Position numbers and translations under genes: made by a program. Source: Echinicola salinicaeni (GTDB lineage: Bacteria > Bacteroidota > Bacteroidia > Cytophagales > Cyclobacteriaceae). Taken from it: a DNA stretch of 64,000 nucleotides. Shown in pieces: positions 17,644-26,789 of this stretch. Location of the stretch: positions 62,001 through 126,000 of the forward strand of contig NZ_JACODZ010000009.1 of assembly GCF_014280965.1 (NCBI RefSeq), read 5' to 3'. Position 1 is the stretch's first letter. Every line of letters begins with the position of its first letter. The notes under the pieces were generated by a model. It did not search any database and was not told where the DNA came from. It saw only the letters and a program-made list of their open reading frames with translations.

Positions 17644-19560
17644 TTAATTCAAGTTGTAGATTTTGTTGGTATTTAAGTCAATGGAGAAATGATCTGAAGC
17701 TTCACCCTTTAACATTTGATCAAATATCTTGGTAAATGACTGAAAGGAGTTGGCAAAAGTCTCGTTTTGCCTTGGTTCAATATGATTTGCCAGATGTAAA
17801 AGTTCAGAGTAGATTTTAATCCGTTCAATCCCCAAGTCTTGGTAAGCAATTTCATCACCGTTTTTTATAAAGTAAAAAGCGGTGATTAGATCCAGGCCAG
17901 TCCATTTTTCCAAATTATCATAGTCAATTCCTTTTTTTGTTAGTGCTTTTCTAAGCTCCTGTTTTGAACGATCTGACATGTCCTTAGTTTGTAAGAACTT
18001 AAACCTTTCAGTTGGTCGGTATAATGAGGAAAAATAGAAAAGTTCTTTTCCATTCATTCCAAGTAATTGTTGGCTAAAGTCTTCTGGCCAATCATTGGGA
18101 ATAAACCTTAACCTGACCAATTCTTTAAGATGGTAATTGGTGTATTCTTGATAGTCACGGGAATTAAGTACTTGATTGTCCCAAATATCATTTTCATTAT
18201 TTGCTTTAAGATAATTGTGTTCTTCAAGGTAAAGGGGGAAGAAAGTGTTCATTTCTTGAACCTGATTCAAACGGTGTGTCTGTATTTCAATACTGTCTGT
18301 TTTCCAGACTTTGAACGTTTTGAAGGCTGGGGGATAGGCGGCTATGGATGGTACTTGAATATTGAATAAATGGTTTCCTTCTTCATCTTTAAAAATTCCT
18401 GTGTCATTGAGGTGCATATGGCCTGCAACATGGATTTTCAAACCTGCGCCTGCATACAATTGAGAAGTGGAATATTTTGGACTTCTAGCCAATTGGAATT
18501 TATTTTCTCCAAATAATCTGCTTAACTGCTCATCTGTACCATCGTTGAATTCCACCAAAGGATAATGGCTGAAGGAAATTAATGTTTTGCCCTTTTCTTT
18601 AGCTAATTGACTAATTTCTTTGACCCATTTTAAGTGATGAGCTTTTTGAATGGAAGTCAAATTAAAACCAATGCTTGATCCTTTAAACCGCTCTGTATCA
18701 TCGATAGGCTGGTATACGTTGCCATCAATTGCTAATAACCAAATTCCAGGAATTGGTTCCACCAAATAGGTTAGGTCGGGTAATCTATGTGAATCATCAA
18801 CCGGAAAGCTGCGAAATTTGAGTTGAGCATTGCCCATGCTTTTATTGTAATCATAATTGGCATAATCAAGTGCTTCATAGGGATGGGTCCAAAATAGGTC
18901 CTTAGGATTGGGAAAGAAGCCAAAGTCTCCTAATATTTTACCTATTTCAGGATAACCTCCGTACTGTATTTGTGTATCTATACCTATTGGGGAAGTGATA
19001 TTTTCTTTTCCAACTAGTAAGCTGGAATCACTGATCAGTATTTGGTCTTGGCCATTTGGCCCCAAGAAATCCCACTTTCCTCCAGGACTGGCAAATGGAG
19101 TGACAGGGTCATGGTTACCAGTAGTGAGGTAAAATCTCATTCCATATTGTTGCTCATAGCTTTTTAGGATTTTCCTAAGTGCTTTAATATTCATGGGCTG
19201 CCCATCATCACTGAAATCTCCAGGAAGCACCACTATTTTAATTCCAAGCTCATTGATGTTTTCTAATGCCTGATGAAAAGCAAAATAGTTTTCATTAAAA
19301 AGTCTAGTTGAGTTTAGTTGGGCCTTCATGGTCCGTATAGTGGCATATTTCCCGGTTTCATCTTGATATATTCCCTTAAAGTCACTATTCGTTAGATCTG
19401 CAAAAACATCTTGTAAATGCACATCAGAAACGAAAGCAATTTTGTCAAAGGAGTTAGGTGATTGTCCATAGGAAAGAGGAACAATGAAAAATGCAACGGA
19501 TAGTAGTAATAGCCATTTGGAGCCATTAATAATATCCATATTGTGAATGAAATAGTTCAT
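17644..19560 (-). CDS. Secreted calcineurin-like metallophosphoesterase
   Basis: 638 residues with an N-terminal signal region (WLLLLSVAFFIVPLSYG). The metallophosphoesterase motifs are all visible in order: FVSDVHLQD, LPGDFSDDG, TTGNHDP, SFSHYPLVEF and VAGHMHLNDT, which bind two metal ions. The catalytic domain spans about 45-430; the last about 200 residues are a helical extension I do not recognise. Such enzymes hydrolyse phosphomonoesters or diesters; the substrate is unknown. It is on the opposite strand between susD1 and the symporter. The start could also be Met8 (19539), which gives a more typical signal peptide. Confidence 0.85.
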   Translation of the reverse strand: MNYFIHNMDIINGSKWLLLLSVAFFIVPLSYGQSPNSFDKIAFVSDVHLQDVFADLTNSDFKGIYQDETGKYATIRTMKAQLNSTRLFNENYFAFHQALENINELGIKIVVLPGDFSDDGQPMNIKALRKILKSYEQQYGMRFYLTTGNHDPVTPFASPGGKWDFLGPNGQDQILISDSSLLVGKENITSPIGIDTQIQYGGYPEIGKILGDFGFFPNPKDLFWTHPYEALDYANYDYNKSMGNAQLKFRSFPVDDSHRLPDLTYLVEPIPGIWLLAIDGNVYQPIDDTERFKGSSIGFNLTSIQKAHHLKWVKEISQLAKEKGKTLISFSHYPLVEFNDGTDEQLSRLFGENKFQLARSPKYSTSQLYAGAGLKIHVAGHMHLNDTGIFKDEEGNHLFNIQVPSIAAYPPAFKTFKVWKTDSIEIQTHRLNQVQEMNTFFPLYLEEHNYLKANNENDIWDNQVLNSRDYQEYTNYHLKELVRLRFIPNDWPEDFSQQLLGMNGKELFYFSSLYRPTERFKFLQTKDMSDRSKQELRKALTKKGIDYDNLEKWTGLDLITAFYFIKNGDEIAYQDLGIERIKIYSELLHLANHIEPRQNETFANSFQSFTKIFDQMLKGEASDHFSIDLNTNKIYNLN

Positions 19561-19929
19561 GTTTTTTATTAGAAAGGTACTTCAATAGGAAGGCTTATTG
19601 GCCCTATATAATGTATGTTAAGTGATGTATTGTAAGGTTTAATTTAAGCGCAATTTTTTAAGTTAGAGCAATATGTTTCAAATTTCAAAACATGAAGGAT
19701 AATATGGTTATTTTGTTTGTGCAAACCTTTGCATAATGATATATTGAAAAAGACTTTTATTTCAAGTCAAATTCATGGATTATTGATATTAATTAGTGTT
19801 TAAGGTTTGTCAGTAAATTAAGAATCGACTTATTAATAAGTCGGTTCTTTGTTTATAAACGATAACAAATTGATTTTTGCTTAGTCAATAAACGGCAGGC
19901 AATACACCCAAAATAACCCTGTTTTTATA
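19561..19929. promoter_or_regulatory. Divergent promoter region of the phosphoesterase and symporter
   Basis: A LacI-type operator lies at 19721-19732, and a hairpin of 15-base arms with one G-T pair (aagaatcgacttatt with aataagtcggttctt, 19820-19849) lies between the operator and the symporter start. The hairpin is terminator-like but is followed by only a short T run. A near -7 element, tatattg, lies at 19740, 7 bp after the operator. Confidence 0.55.
19721..19732. promoter_or_regulatory. LacI-family operator, copy 2 (symporter)
   Basis: gcaaacctttgc followed by ataat, the same extended sequence as copies 1 and 4. It lies about 200 bases upstream of the symporter. Confidence 0.75.
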
Positions 19930-21510
19930 ATGTTAACTTCTGTATTATCATTTATTGCCTTTACCCTTTTTGTGGCATTTTATGCATGGCGAAAGACCAG
20001 AAAAGAAAATTTGGACACCGAGGATGGGTATTTTCTAGGAGGAAGAAGCCTTACAGGAGTGGTCATAGCGGGCTCTATGATTATGACCAATATTTCTACT
20101 GAGCATTTGGTTGGAATGAACGGCTCTTCATATAAAAATGGCTTTGTCATAATTGCTTGGGAAGTGACTTCCGCCTTGGCCCTTATTGTTGCAGCAATTT
20201 ATTTTGTGCCCAAATATTTAAAGATGGGCTTGACTACTATTCCACAGTATTTGGAGTCCAGGTATGATGCGGGTACCAGATCATTGGTGGCTTTATTCTT
20301 ATTGGTTTCATTTGCAGTTACACTTTTACCAATAGTGCTTTATACGGGAGCAATTAATTTAGAGAGTCTATTTAATGTTTCCGAAGTATTGGGGGTAAGC
20401 AGGGAAACAGGACTTTGGTATACTGTCTTGGCTGTTGGGGGGATTGGTTCTGTTTATGCTATTTTTGGTGGTCTAAAGGCCGTGGCAGTGTCTGATACCA
20501 TTAATGGATATGGATTATTGATTGCTGGTTTACTCGTGCCAGTGATTGCATTATTTATGATTGGTGAGGGAAATCCGTTTAATGGAATAGGGAAGGTGTT
20601 TGAAAATAGCCCAGAGAAGTTCAATGTCATTGGAGCAAAGGATTCTGTGTTGCCATTTAGCACTTTATTTACTGGATTGATCATTAATCAGCTTTATTTC
20701 TGGTGCATGAATCAAACTATAATCCAGAGGGCCCTTGGTGCGAAAAATCTTAAAGAAGCGCAGAAAGGACTATTGTATACCGGTGTTTTGAAGCTTTTGG
20801 TTCCTTTTATTATCGTATTGCCAGGAGTGATAGGTTATTACTATTTTGGAAACCGATACTTTGATAGTCAGGATATGGTATATCCTGAATTGGTAAAGAA
20901 GGTCTTGCCAGTGGGGTTGACCGGAGTTTTTGCGGCAGTAATCATGGGAGCTGTGTTAAGTACATTCAATAGTGTATTGAATAGTGCCTCAACGATATTC
21001 AGTATTGATATTTATAAAAGACTTATAAAACCTTCAGCGAGTCCACATAAGTTGGTGCTTGCAGGTAAATTATCTGCTACTTTTTTAGCCATAACCTCTA
21101 TAGTGGCAGCACCGATGGTAGCCAATGCTCCTGAAGGTTTGTTTCAGCTACTGCAACAACTGAACGGAATATTCTTCATTCCTATTGCCTCTATTATGAT
21201 TGCAGGATTTTTCACCAAGAATATTACAGCAGGAGCTGCTAAGGTGGCCTTGGTGACGGGTTTGATTTTTTATGTGCTGGCTACTTTTATATTGGATATT
21301 AATATCCATTTCGTACATGTTTGGGGAATTGAATTTCTATTGAATATGGGGATTATGTTCTTGATATCATATTTCTTGCCCAAAGAAAAAAAGGAAATGG
21401 TTGTAGATAGGGAAGGGTTGGATTATAATAAATGGAAGTATGCCGGTATCGTTTCTATTAGTTTGGTAGTTATTACTTTGACCATATATATATGGTTGGG
21501 AAATGTTTAG
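19930..21510 (+). CDS. Sodium/solute symporter (SSS/SGLT family)
   Basis: 526 residues with about 13-14 membrane helices. The SSS signature is seen in the early region (TEDGYFLGGRSLTGVVIAGS, then NISTEHLVG), the middle (IFGGLKAVAVSDTINGYGL) and FCMNQTIIQRALGAKN-like WCMNQTIIQRALGAK near residue 255-270. These carriers import sugars or other organic solutes using sodium. The gene has its own LacI-type operator and a terminator at 21542, so it seems to be a single-gene unit in the LacI regulon, possibly importing the monosaccharide released by the locus. The substrate is not readable. Confidence 0.92.
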   Translation: MLTSVLSFIAFTLFVAFYAWRKTRKENLDTEDGYFLGGRSLTGVVIAGSMIMTNISTEHLVGMNGSSYKNGFVIIAWEVTSALALIVAAIYFVPKYLKMGLTTIPQYLESRYDAGTRSLVALFLLVSFAVTLLPIVLYTGAINLESLFNVSEVLGVSRETGLWYTVLAVGGIGSVYAIFGGLKAVAVSDTINGYGLLIAGLLVPVIALFMIGEGNPFNGIGKVFENSPEKFNVIGAKDSVLPFSTLFTGLIINQLYFWCMNQTIIQRALGAKNLKEAQKGLLYTGVLKLLVPFIIVLPGVIGYYYFGNRYFDSQDMVYPELVKKVLPVGLTGVFAAVIMGAVLSTFNSVLNSASTIFSIDIYKRLIKPSASPHKLVLAGKLSATFLAITSIVAAPMVANAPEGLFQLLQQLNGIFFIPIASIMIAGFFTKNITAGAAKVALVTGLIFYVLATFILDINIHFVHVWGIEFLLNMGIMFLISYFLPKEKKEMVVDREGLDYNKWKYAGIVSISLVVITLTIYIWLGNV

Positions 21511-21541
21511 TTTTGTATAGCCTTTAGATCCAATAATGAGC

Positions 21542-21565
21542 AGGCATTTTATGCCTCTTTTTTTT
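21542..21565 (+). terminator. Rho-independent terminator after the symporter
   Basis: aggcat and atgcct around a TTT loop, followed by a C and a run of eight T. Confidence 0.75.
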
Positions 21566-21953
21566 GAATTATAACTTTTTAGTATATAAAATTTCGTTTT
21601 GTAAGTATACCTTTTGTTTTTCTCGTTATAGGTCAATAATAACGTTTTAACTTGTTTTAATGGTTATTTATTCCTCTTACGGATTGTATATGTATGGTTT
21701 TGGTTTTAATTATTAACCATATAAAATTGCTTAAATCCCTACAAAGTATTGTTTTTCTAACTCGTGCAAACGTTTGCGTAAATATTTTTGTAAATGTTGG
21801 TTTAACACTTTTAATTTACGGAATAACAATATAGTGAAGCTACTAAAATCAGAATCAAATGTTATTATAATTCATTATAGTAGATTAAAATTTGTTTTTG
21901 GTGGTTCCTATGAATAAGTGAAATTTATCAGTTTCAATCCAAAATAACATCTT
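21566..21953. promoter_or_regulatory. susC2 promoter region
   Basis: Contains the LacI-type operator at 21766-21777 and, starting 5 bp after it, tatttttg (21783-21790), a perfect TAnnTTTG -7 element. The rest of the stretch is AT-rich with no coding frame. Confidence 0.7.
21766..21777. promoter_or_regulatory. LacI-family operator, copy 3 (susC2)
   Basis: gcaaacgtttgc, a perfect 12-bp palindrome, followed after 5 bp by a perfect -7 element at 21783. This placement just upstream of the -7 box is what a repressor site would be expected to show. Confidence 0.8.
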
Positions 21954-24900
21954 ATGAACCAATTTTCACCCAAAGTATCAAAATGGCTGAATATGCCCCA
22001 AAAGGGAGTAAACTTATGTCATTTAAAAAAAGTATCGATGGTGGTTATATTCATCATCATGGCAAAAATAAGTTTTGCCCAAAGCAATATTACTGGAAAA
22101 GTAATTTCTGGCGAGGATGAGCAGCCCATTCCAGGAGTAACTGTATTGGTAAAAGGCACGTCCAATGGAACAGTTACTGATTTGGATGGTCAATATTCCA
22201 TTAGTGTATCTGATGCAGATAATTCAATACTTTCTTTTTCTTTTGTTGGCTATGTGACCCAGACTGTAGCTATCAGTAATCAATCCCAAATAAACATTAG
22301 CTTGGAACCCGATGTGTCCCAACTAGATGAAGTAGTTGTAGTCGGATATGGAGAAACCAAAAAGAAGGACTTAACAGGTTCGGTGGTTTCTATGGGCAGT
22401 GAGACGATTAAAGAAACGAATAAGGTCAATGCCTTCCAAGCCATGCAAGGTCAAGTGGCAGGTGTGAATATTCAAGCAGCAGATAATAAACCCGGTGGTG
22501 GTTTCAATGTAAGGATTAGAGGTTCCAATACCATTAATGCCAATGAAACAGTGGAACAAGGCGGTTTTAATCCGGGTCAGAATCCTCTTTTTGTAGTTGA
22601 TGGGATTTTTGTGAACGATATTTCATTCTTGAACCCAGCGGATATAGAAAGGATGGATGTGTTAAAAGATGCTTCTGCTACGGCCATTTATGGATCCAGA
22701 GGAAGTAATGGTGTGGTGATTATCGAGACCAAAAAGGGTAGTGAGGGGAAAATGACAGTTCAGTATGATAACTATATTGGGGTAAAACAAGCCTATAATA
22801 AGCCTAACATGCTCCAAGGGGAAGAGTTTGTAAAGTACTTAAGAGATGCTGTTGTAGGAACCTATTATGCTTCAGGGGACTTTGGCGTAACTCCTGATGA
22901 TGTGGATTTGGGTAACTATATGAGGCCAAATGAGTTGGAAAACGTGTCCAATGGAAATTTTGTGAACTGGATAGATTTGGTCAAGCATAATGGGATGCAG
23001 CAAAACCATACTTTAAGTTTAAATGGTGGAAATGATAAGACAGTTTATGGCCTTGGGGTAGCCTATACTCAAGATGAAGGCACCTTTGAAGGTGAAGATT
23101 ATGAACGATATACTATCAGGGGGAATGTAAGTAGTAAGCTCTCCGATCTTTTTTCCATGGCATTCAGTAATTATGCTTCTTTTGCCATTAGGAATGAAGG
23201 TAGTAGAGAGGGAGTAAGAAGTGCTCACCGATTGCGTCCTACCGGCACTCCATATGATGAAAATGGGGATCCAGTGTTCTTCCCATTAGAGGGCGAAACC
23301 TTTATTACCAATCCGCTTTTCGAGCCGGATAATATTACCAGGGAAACAAGAAGCTTAAATTATTTGAGTAATCTTTCGCTTTCTTTTACGCCAAGTAAAA
23401 ATTTAAAATTTAGTTCTAATTTTTCTCCTAATATAGAATTTAACCGCTATGGAGAATATCGGGGAAGGTATGCTAAGTCCACCAGTGGTAAAGTTGAAAA
23501 TAGAAGGGCTGATGTGACCAATGGTAACCGCATTTCATATACTTGGGATAATATTGCAAACTACAATGTACAGTTTGGCTCGGATCATGTTTTGAATACC
23601 ACCTTAGTATATTCACTTTTCATGGACAGGTATGAGAATTATAGAATTCAAAGAAGGAATTTTTCCACAGATGAATTCTTGTTCTACAATATCGATGCGG
23701 GATCTGATTTGAGAAATGCTGAAGGAGGGTTTTCAAAACAAACCTTGGAATCCTTCACGGGTAGGGTAAATTATGCCTTAAAGGACAAATACTTGTTTAC
23801 CCTTACTGGGCGATATGATGGGTCATCTATTTTGGCTGCTGAAAATAAATGGGCTTTCTTCCCTTCTGCAGCTTTTGCTTGGAGAATCATAGACGAAGGT
23901 TTTATGAAGAACCAAAACTTTTTGGGTGAACTGAAACTTCGATTGAGTTATGGTGAGACTGGTAACAATGGAGCTGGTAGTGGTTTGGGACCTTTGCAAT
24001 CTATGTCACTAGTAGGTAATAATTTCACCAACTTGGGGGATAATATTATTCAAACAGCCTATGTAACCAATTTGGCTAATCAGAACCTTACTTGGGAAAA
24101 AACCAAAGAAATTAATTTTGGCTTGGATTTTGGCTTCTTTAACAATCGTCTTTATGGGTCTTTGGACATTTATAGCAGGAAGAACACAGGGATCATTTTT
24201 TTCAGACCCACACCTAGGGTAACTGGCTTTTCTGGGGTATTTGAAAACGTAGGAGAGGCCTCCAATAAAGGGGTTGAGTTAGGGTTGAATTCTGTGAATA
24301 TCCATAATGGTGACTTTAAGTGGACTACGTCATTAAATTTTGCAAGAAACAAAAATAAGATTACTAAACTTTATGGTGATTTGGATCAGATTCTTTTTGG
24401 TGTTCAGGCCGGGTCTTATGTACATAAAGTGGGTGAGCCTGTAGGTTCAATTTATACCTATGTATTTGATGGAATCTGGCAAACGGATGAAGTTGATATA
24501 GCTCAAAGTTATGGACAGCAACCTGGGCAGGTTAAAGTGAAGGATCTCAATAATGACGGTGTAATTGATGCTGATGATAGGACTGTTGTAGGAGCAAATA
24601 TGCCAGATTGGACAGGTGGTGTTTCTAATACTTTTAATTACAAAAATTGGGATTTCACCTTCTTTGTTAGGACTAGCCAAGGTGCTACTTCACCAAGTTA
24701 TTTCCACATGTCTCATGCTGGGTGGTATAATATTGAGGCTAGATTCAATAGTTTGAAAACAAACTATTGGACTCCGGACAATCCATCTAATGATTGGAGT
24801 CAGCCAAGTAATGATGGGCCATTTGCAGAGCCCCTTGTATACAGAGACGTGTCCTTTGTCAAAGTAGGTTATATTACTTTGGGCTATAATTTTGATAATG

Positions 24901-25070
24901 CTGTTTTGGATAAACTTAAAATCGGTAGTCTTAGGTTATACTTTACCGCTCAAAATCCATTCACATTTACCAATTACGAAGGCTGGGATCCTGAGAATGC
25001 TGCCCGTAATAGCTGGGGATCAGCTTATATGTCCAGAATCCTTATGGGTGGAATCAATGTTAAATTTTAA
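21954..25070 (+). CDS. SusC/RagA-type TonB-dependent outer membrane transporter 2
   Basis: 1038 residues. After a signal peptide (VVIFIIMAKISFAQ) come the regulatory-like domain (about 45-125: ITGKVISGEDEQPIPGVTV, SFVGYVTQ), VVVVGYG as TonB-box region, a plug (QVAGVNIQA, then VLKDASATAIYGSRGSNG) and a barrel ending in RILMGGINVKF. It pairs with SusD2, 12 bases away. The pair leads an operon with a lyase-like enzyme, DUF4861 and a GH105/GH88-like hydrolase, so it probably imports oligosaccharides carrying unsaturated uronic acid. It has its own LacI operator. Confidence 0.95.
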   Translation: MNQFSPKVSKWLNMPQKGVNLCHLKKVSMVVIFIIMAKISFAQSNITGKVISGEDEQPIPGVTVLVKGTSNGTVTDLDGQYSISVSDADNSILSFSFVGYVTQTVAISNQSQINISLEPDVSQLDEVVVVGYGETKKKDLTGSVVSMGSETIKETNKVNAFQAMQGQVAGVNIQAADNKPGGGFNVRIRGSNTINANETVEQGGFNPGQNPLFVVDGIFVNDISFLNPADIERMDVLKDASATAIYGSRGSNGVVIIETKKGSEGKMTVQYDNYIGVKQAYNKPNMLQGEEFVKYLRDAVVGTYYASGDFGVTPDDVDLGNYMRPNELENVSNGNFVNWIDLVKHNGMQQNHTLSLNGGNDKTVYGLGVAYTQDEGTFEGEDYERYTIRGNVSSKLSDLFSMAFSNYASFAIRNEGSREGVRSAHRLRPTGTPYDENGDPVFFPLEGETFITNPLFEPDNITRETRSLNYLSNLSLSFTPSKNLKFSSNFSPNIEFNRYGEYRGRYAKSTSGKVENRRADVTNGNRISYTWDNIANYNVQFGSDHVLNTTLVYSLFMDRYENYRIQRRNFSTDEFLFYNIDAGSDLRNAEGGFSKQTLESFTGRVNYALKDKYLFTLTGRYDGSSILAAENKWAFFPSAAFAWRIIDEGFMKNQNFLGELKLRLSYGETGNNGAGSGLGPLQSMSLVGNNFTNLGDNIIQTAYVTNLANQNLTWEKTKEINFGLDFGFFNNRLYGSLDIYSRKNTGIIFFRPTPRVTGFSGVFENVGEASNKGVELGLNSVNIHNGDFKWTTSLNFARNKNKITKLYGDLDQILFGVQAGSYVHKVGEPVGSIYTYVFDGIWQTDEVDIAQSYGQQPGQVKVKDLNNDGVIDADDRTVVGANMPDWTGGVSNTFNYKNWDFTFFVRTSQGATSPSYFHMSHAGWYNIEARFNSLKTNYWTPDNPSNDWSQPSNDGPFAEPLVYRDVSFVKVGYITLGYNFDNAVLDKLKIGSLRLYFTAQNPFTFTNYEGWDPENAARNSWGSAYMSRILMGGINVKF

Positions 25071-25082
25071 TCAGAAGGCAAA

Positions 25083-26684
25083 ATGAAAAAGTATATCATA
25101 TTAATAATATGTTTAACAGGAATAATGGGCCTTTCTGCCTGTGCTGATTTCCTGGAAGAGGAAAACCGAAACTTTCTTTCCGATGATATCCTGCTAAATG
25201 ATCCCAGCGGATTGGATCAGTTAGTGGCCAATGGATATGATAAATTAAGGCTGGCTACCACATTTTATGACTTGGATCACCAAGGTACTGATGTATTTAC
25301 ACGTGGTGGGATCGTTGCAGGGATAAGCGACCTGAATGATTATGTGAACTTAAGACCAACTAATGGCTCTATTTCCACTTATTGGACCAATTACTATAAT
25401 GTCGTTGCTGCAGCAAATACTGCGATTAGCAGAGCGGATGATGTACAGGGTATCAGTGAAACAGAAAAGGCAAAAAGCCTGGGGGAGGCCAAGTTTCTAA
25501 GAGCCTTTGCTTATTTCCATTTAGTAGAGAATTTTGGGGGAATTCCATTGGTTTTAGAAGAAATAAGATCGGCGCAATCTGATTTTAACCGTGCAACTGA
25601 GCAAGAAGTTTATTCGCAGATTGTAGAAGACTTGGATGATGCGCTTAATGGTGTGGATGCAAATCCTAGCCAATATGGAAGAGTTTCCAAAGATGCTGTT
25701 AGGCACTTGATGGCTAAGGTGTTAGTAACCAAAGGATACAAACCGTTTGGGAGCAGCCAGGATTTTACCGAGGCAGCCTCATTAGCCGAAACGGTAATAG
25801 AAAACCATCCGCTAGTGGGGGATTTTGCCTCTTTGGTGTCCAAGGAGAACCAACGTAATTCGGAAGTGATCTTTTCATTGCTTTATGGATCTAATCCTGT
25901 TTCAAGGGGATTGGGCAATAACCGACATTTGTTGTTCAAGTTTGTGTATGACGTTTATCCTGGACAAACCAGGTCCACTTTGTATCATAGAGGTTTAGGT
26001 CGTGCACCTACCCCATATTTCTTTGGGCTTTTTGAAGAAGGGGATGAACGTGAAGAAGCCACTATCAGGAGGCTAATGATTGCAGAAGTCAGCAGTATTG
26101 ATGGGACAATTGCTGTTGGAGATACAAGTATTTATTTCCCTAAAACAGCATGGGACCAGACTGTGATTGATTCGAAAGATTATACTGTGATTAATCCTGA
26201 CCAATATTTCACCCCTGATGGTTTGACCCAAGTACATTACCCTATGTTCAAGAAATTTGATGATCCTGGTGTTCCATATACTAACCCCGGTATCAATCCT
26301 GATGGGGAGCGAGATGCTATAATTATGCGCTCCGGGGAAACTAGAATAATTGCAGCAGAGGCTTATCTCCAAGCTGGAAATTTGGCCAAAGCTGCAGAAC
26401 ATATCAATGCTTTGAGGTCAAGGGCAGGTTTGGTAAGAATGGTTGAGGCAGATGAGGTGAATATTGATTTGATTATGGATGAGAGTGCTAAAGAACTGGG
26501 TGGAGAAATCAGTAGATGGATGGAGCTGAAAAGAAATGGAACTTTAATAGATAGGGTTTTGGCGCATAATCCTCATGCGGCCCTAAATGATGCTATTAGA
26601 CCTTATCACCTTTTGAGACCTATACCACAAAGTGAAGTGGATGTCAGCGGAGGAAGTATTACACAAAATGAAGAATATAATTAA
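25083..26684 (+). CDS. SusD/RagB-type surface glycan-binding lipoprotein 2
   Basis: 533 residues. Lipobox GLSACADFL in the signal region, so lipid-anchored. SusD hallmarks include AKFLRAFAYFHLVENFGGIP, the SKDAVRHLMAKVLVTKG repeat region and RSGETRIIAAEAYLQAGNL near residue 418, with a C-terminal GEISRWMELKRNG. Follows susC2 with 12 bases spacing. It ends just before the repeated hairpin element at 26686, which may reduce readthrough into the enzyme genes. Confidence 0.93.
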   Translation: MKKYIILIICLTGIMGLSACADFLEEENRNFLSDDILLNDPSGLDQLVANGYDKLRLATTFYDLDHQGTDVFTRGGIVAGISDLNDYVNLRPTNGSISTYWTNYYNVVAAANTAISRADDVQGISETEKAKSLGEAKFLRAFAYFHLVENFGGIPLVLEEIRSAQSDFNRATEQEVYSQIVEDLDDALNGVDANPSQYGRVSKDAVRHLMAKVLVTKGYKPFGSSQDFTEAASLAETVIENHPLVGDFASLVSKENQRNSEVIFSLLYGSNPVSRGLGNNRHLLFKFVYDVYPGQTRSTLYHRGLGRAPTPYFFGLFEEGDEREEATIRRLMIAEVSSIDGTIAVGDTSIYFPKTAWDQTVIDSKDYTVINPDQYFTPDGLTQVHYPMFKKFDDPGVPYTNPGINPDGERDAIIMRSGETRIIAAEAYLQAGNLAKAAEHINALRSRAGLVRMVEADEVNIDLIMDESAKELGGEISRWMELKRNGTLIDRVLAHNPHAALNDAIRPYHLLRPIPQSEVDVSGGSITQNEEYN

Positions 26685-26685
26685 G

Positions 26686-26742
26686 ATTGGGGTTTATAAA
26701 CTAGGAGCTTTTCCCTTGTAGGGGAAAGTTCCTTTTGTATTT
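26686..26742 (+). terminator. Hairpin element between susD2 and the lyase-like gene (repeat copy A)
   Basis: A 12-bp stem (26704-26732, arms ggagcttttccc and ggggaaagttcc, two G-T pairs, loop ttgta) followed by tttt. It looks like a weak terminator. The whole element from attggggtttata onward recurs at 31651 with a stem of the same length and loop size. Placed between susD2 and the enzymes, it could lower enzyme expression relative to the transporter. Confidence 0.6.
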
Positions 26743-26789
26743 AAGTGTTTTCCAGATTAGTTTACAGGTAGAAATTGAAAAATATCAAT

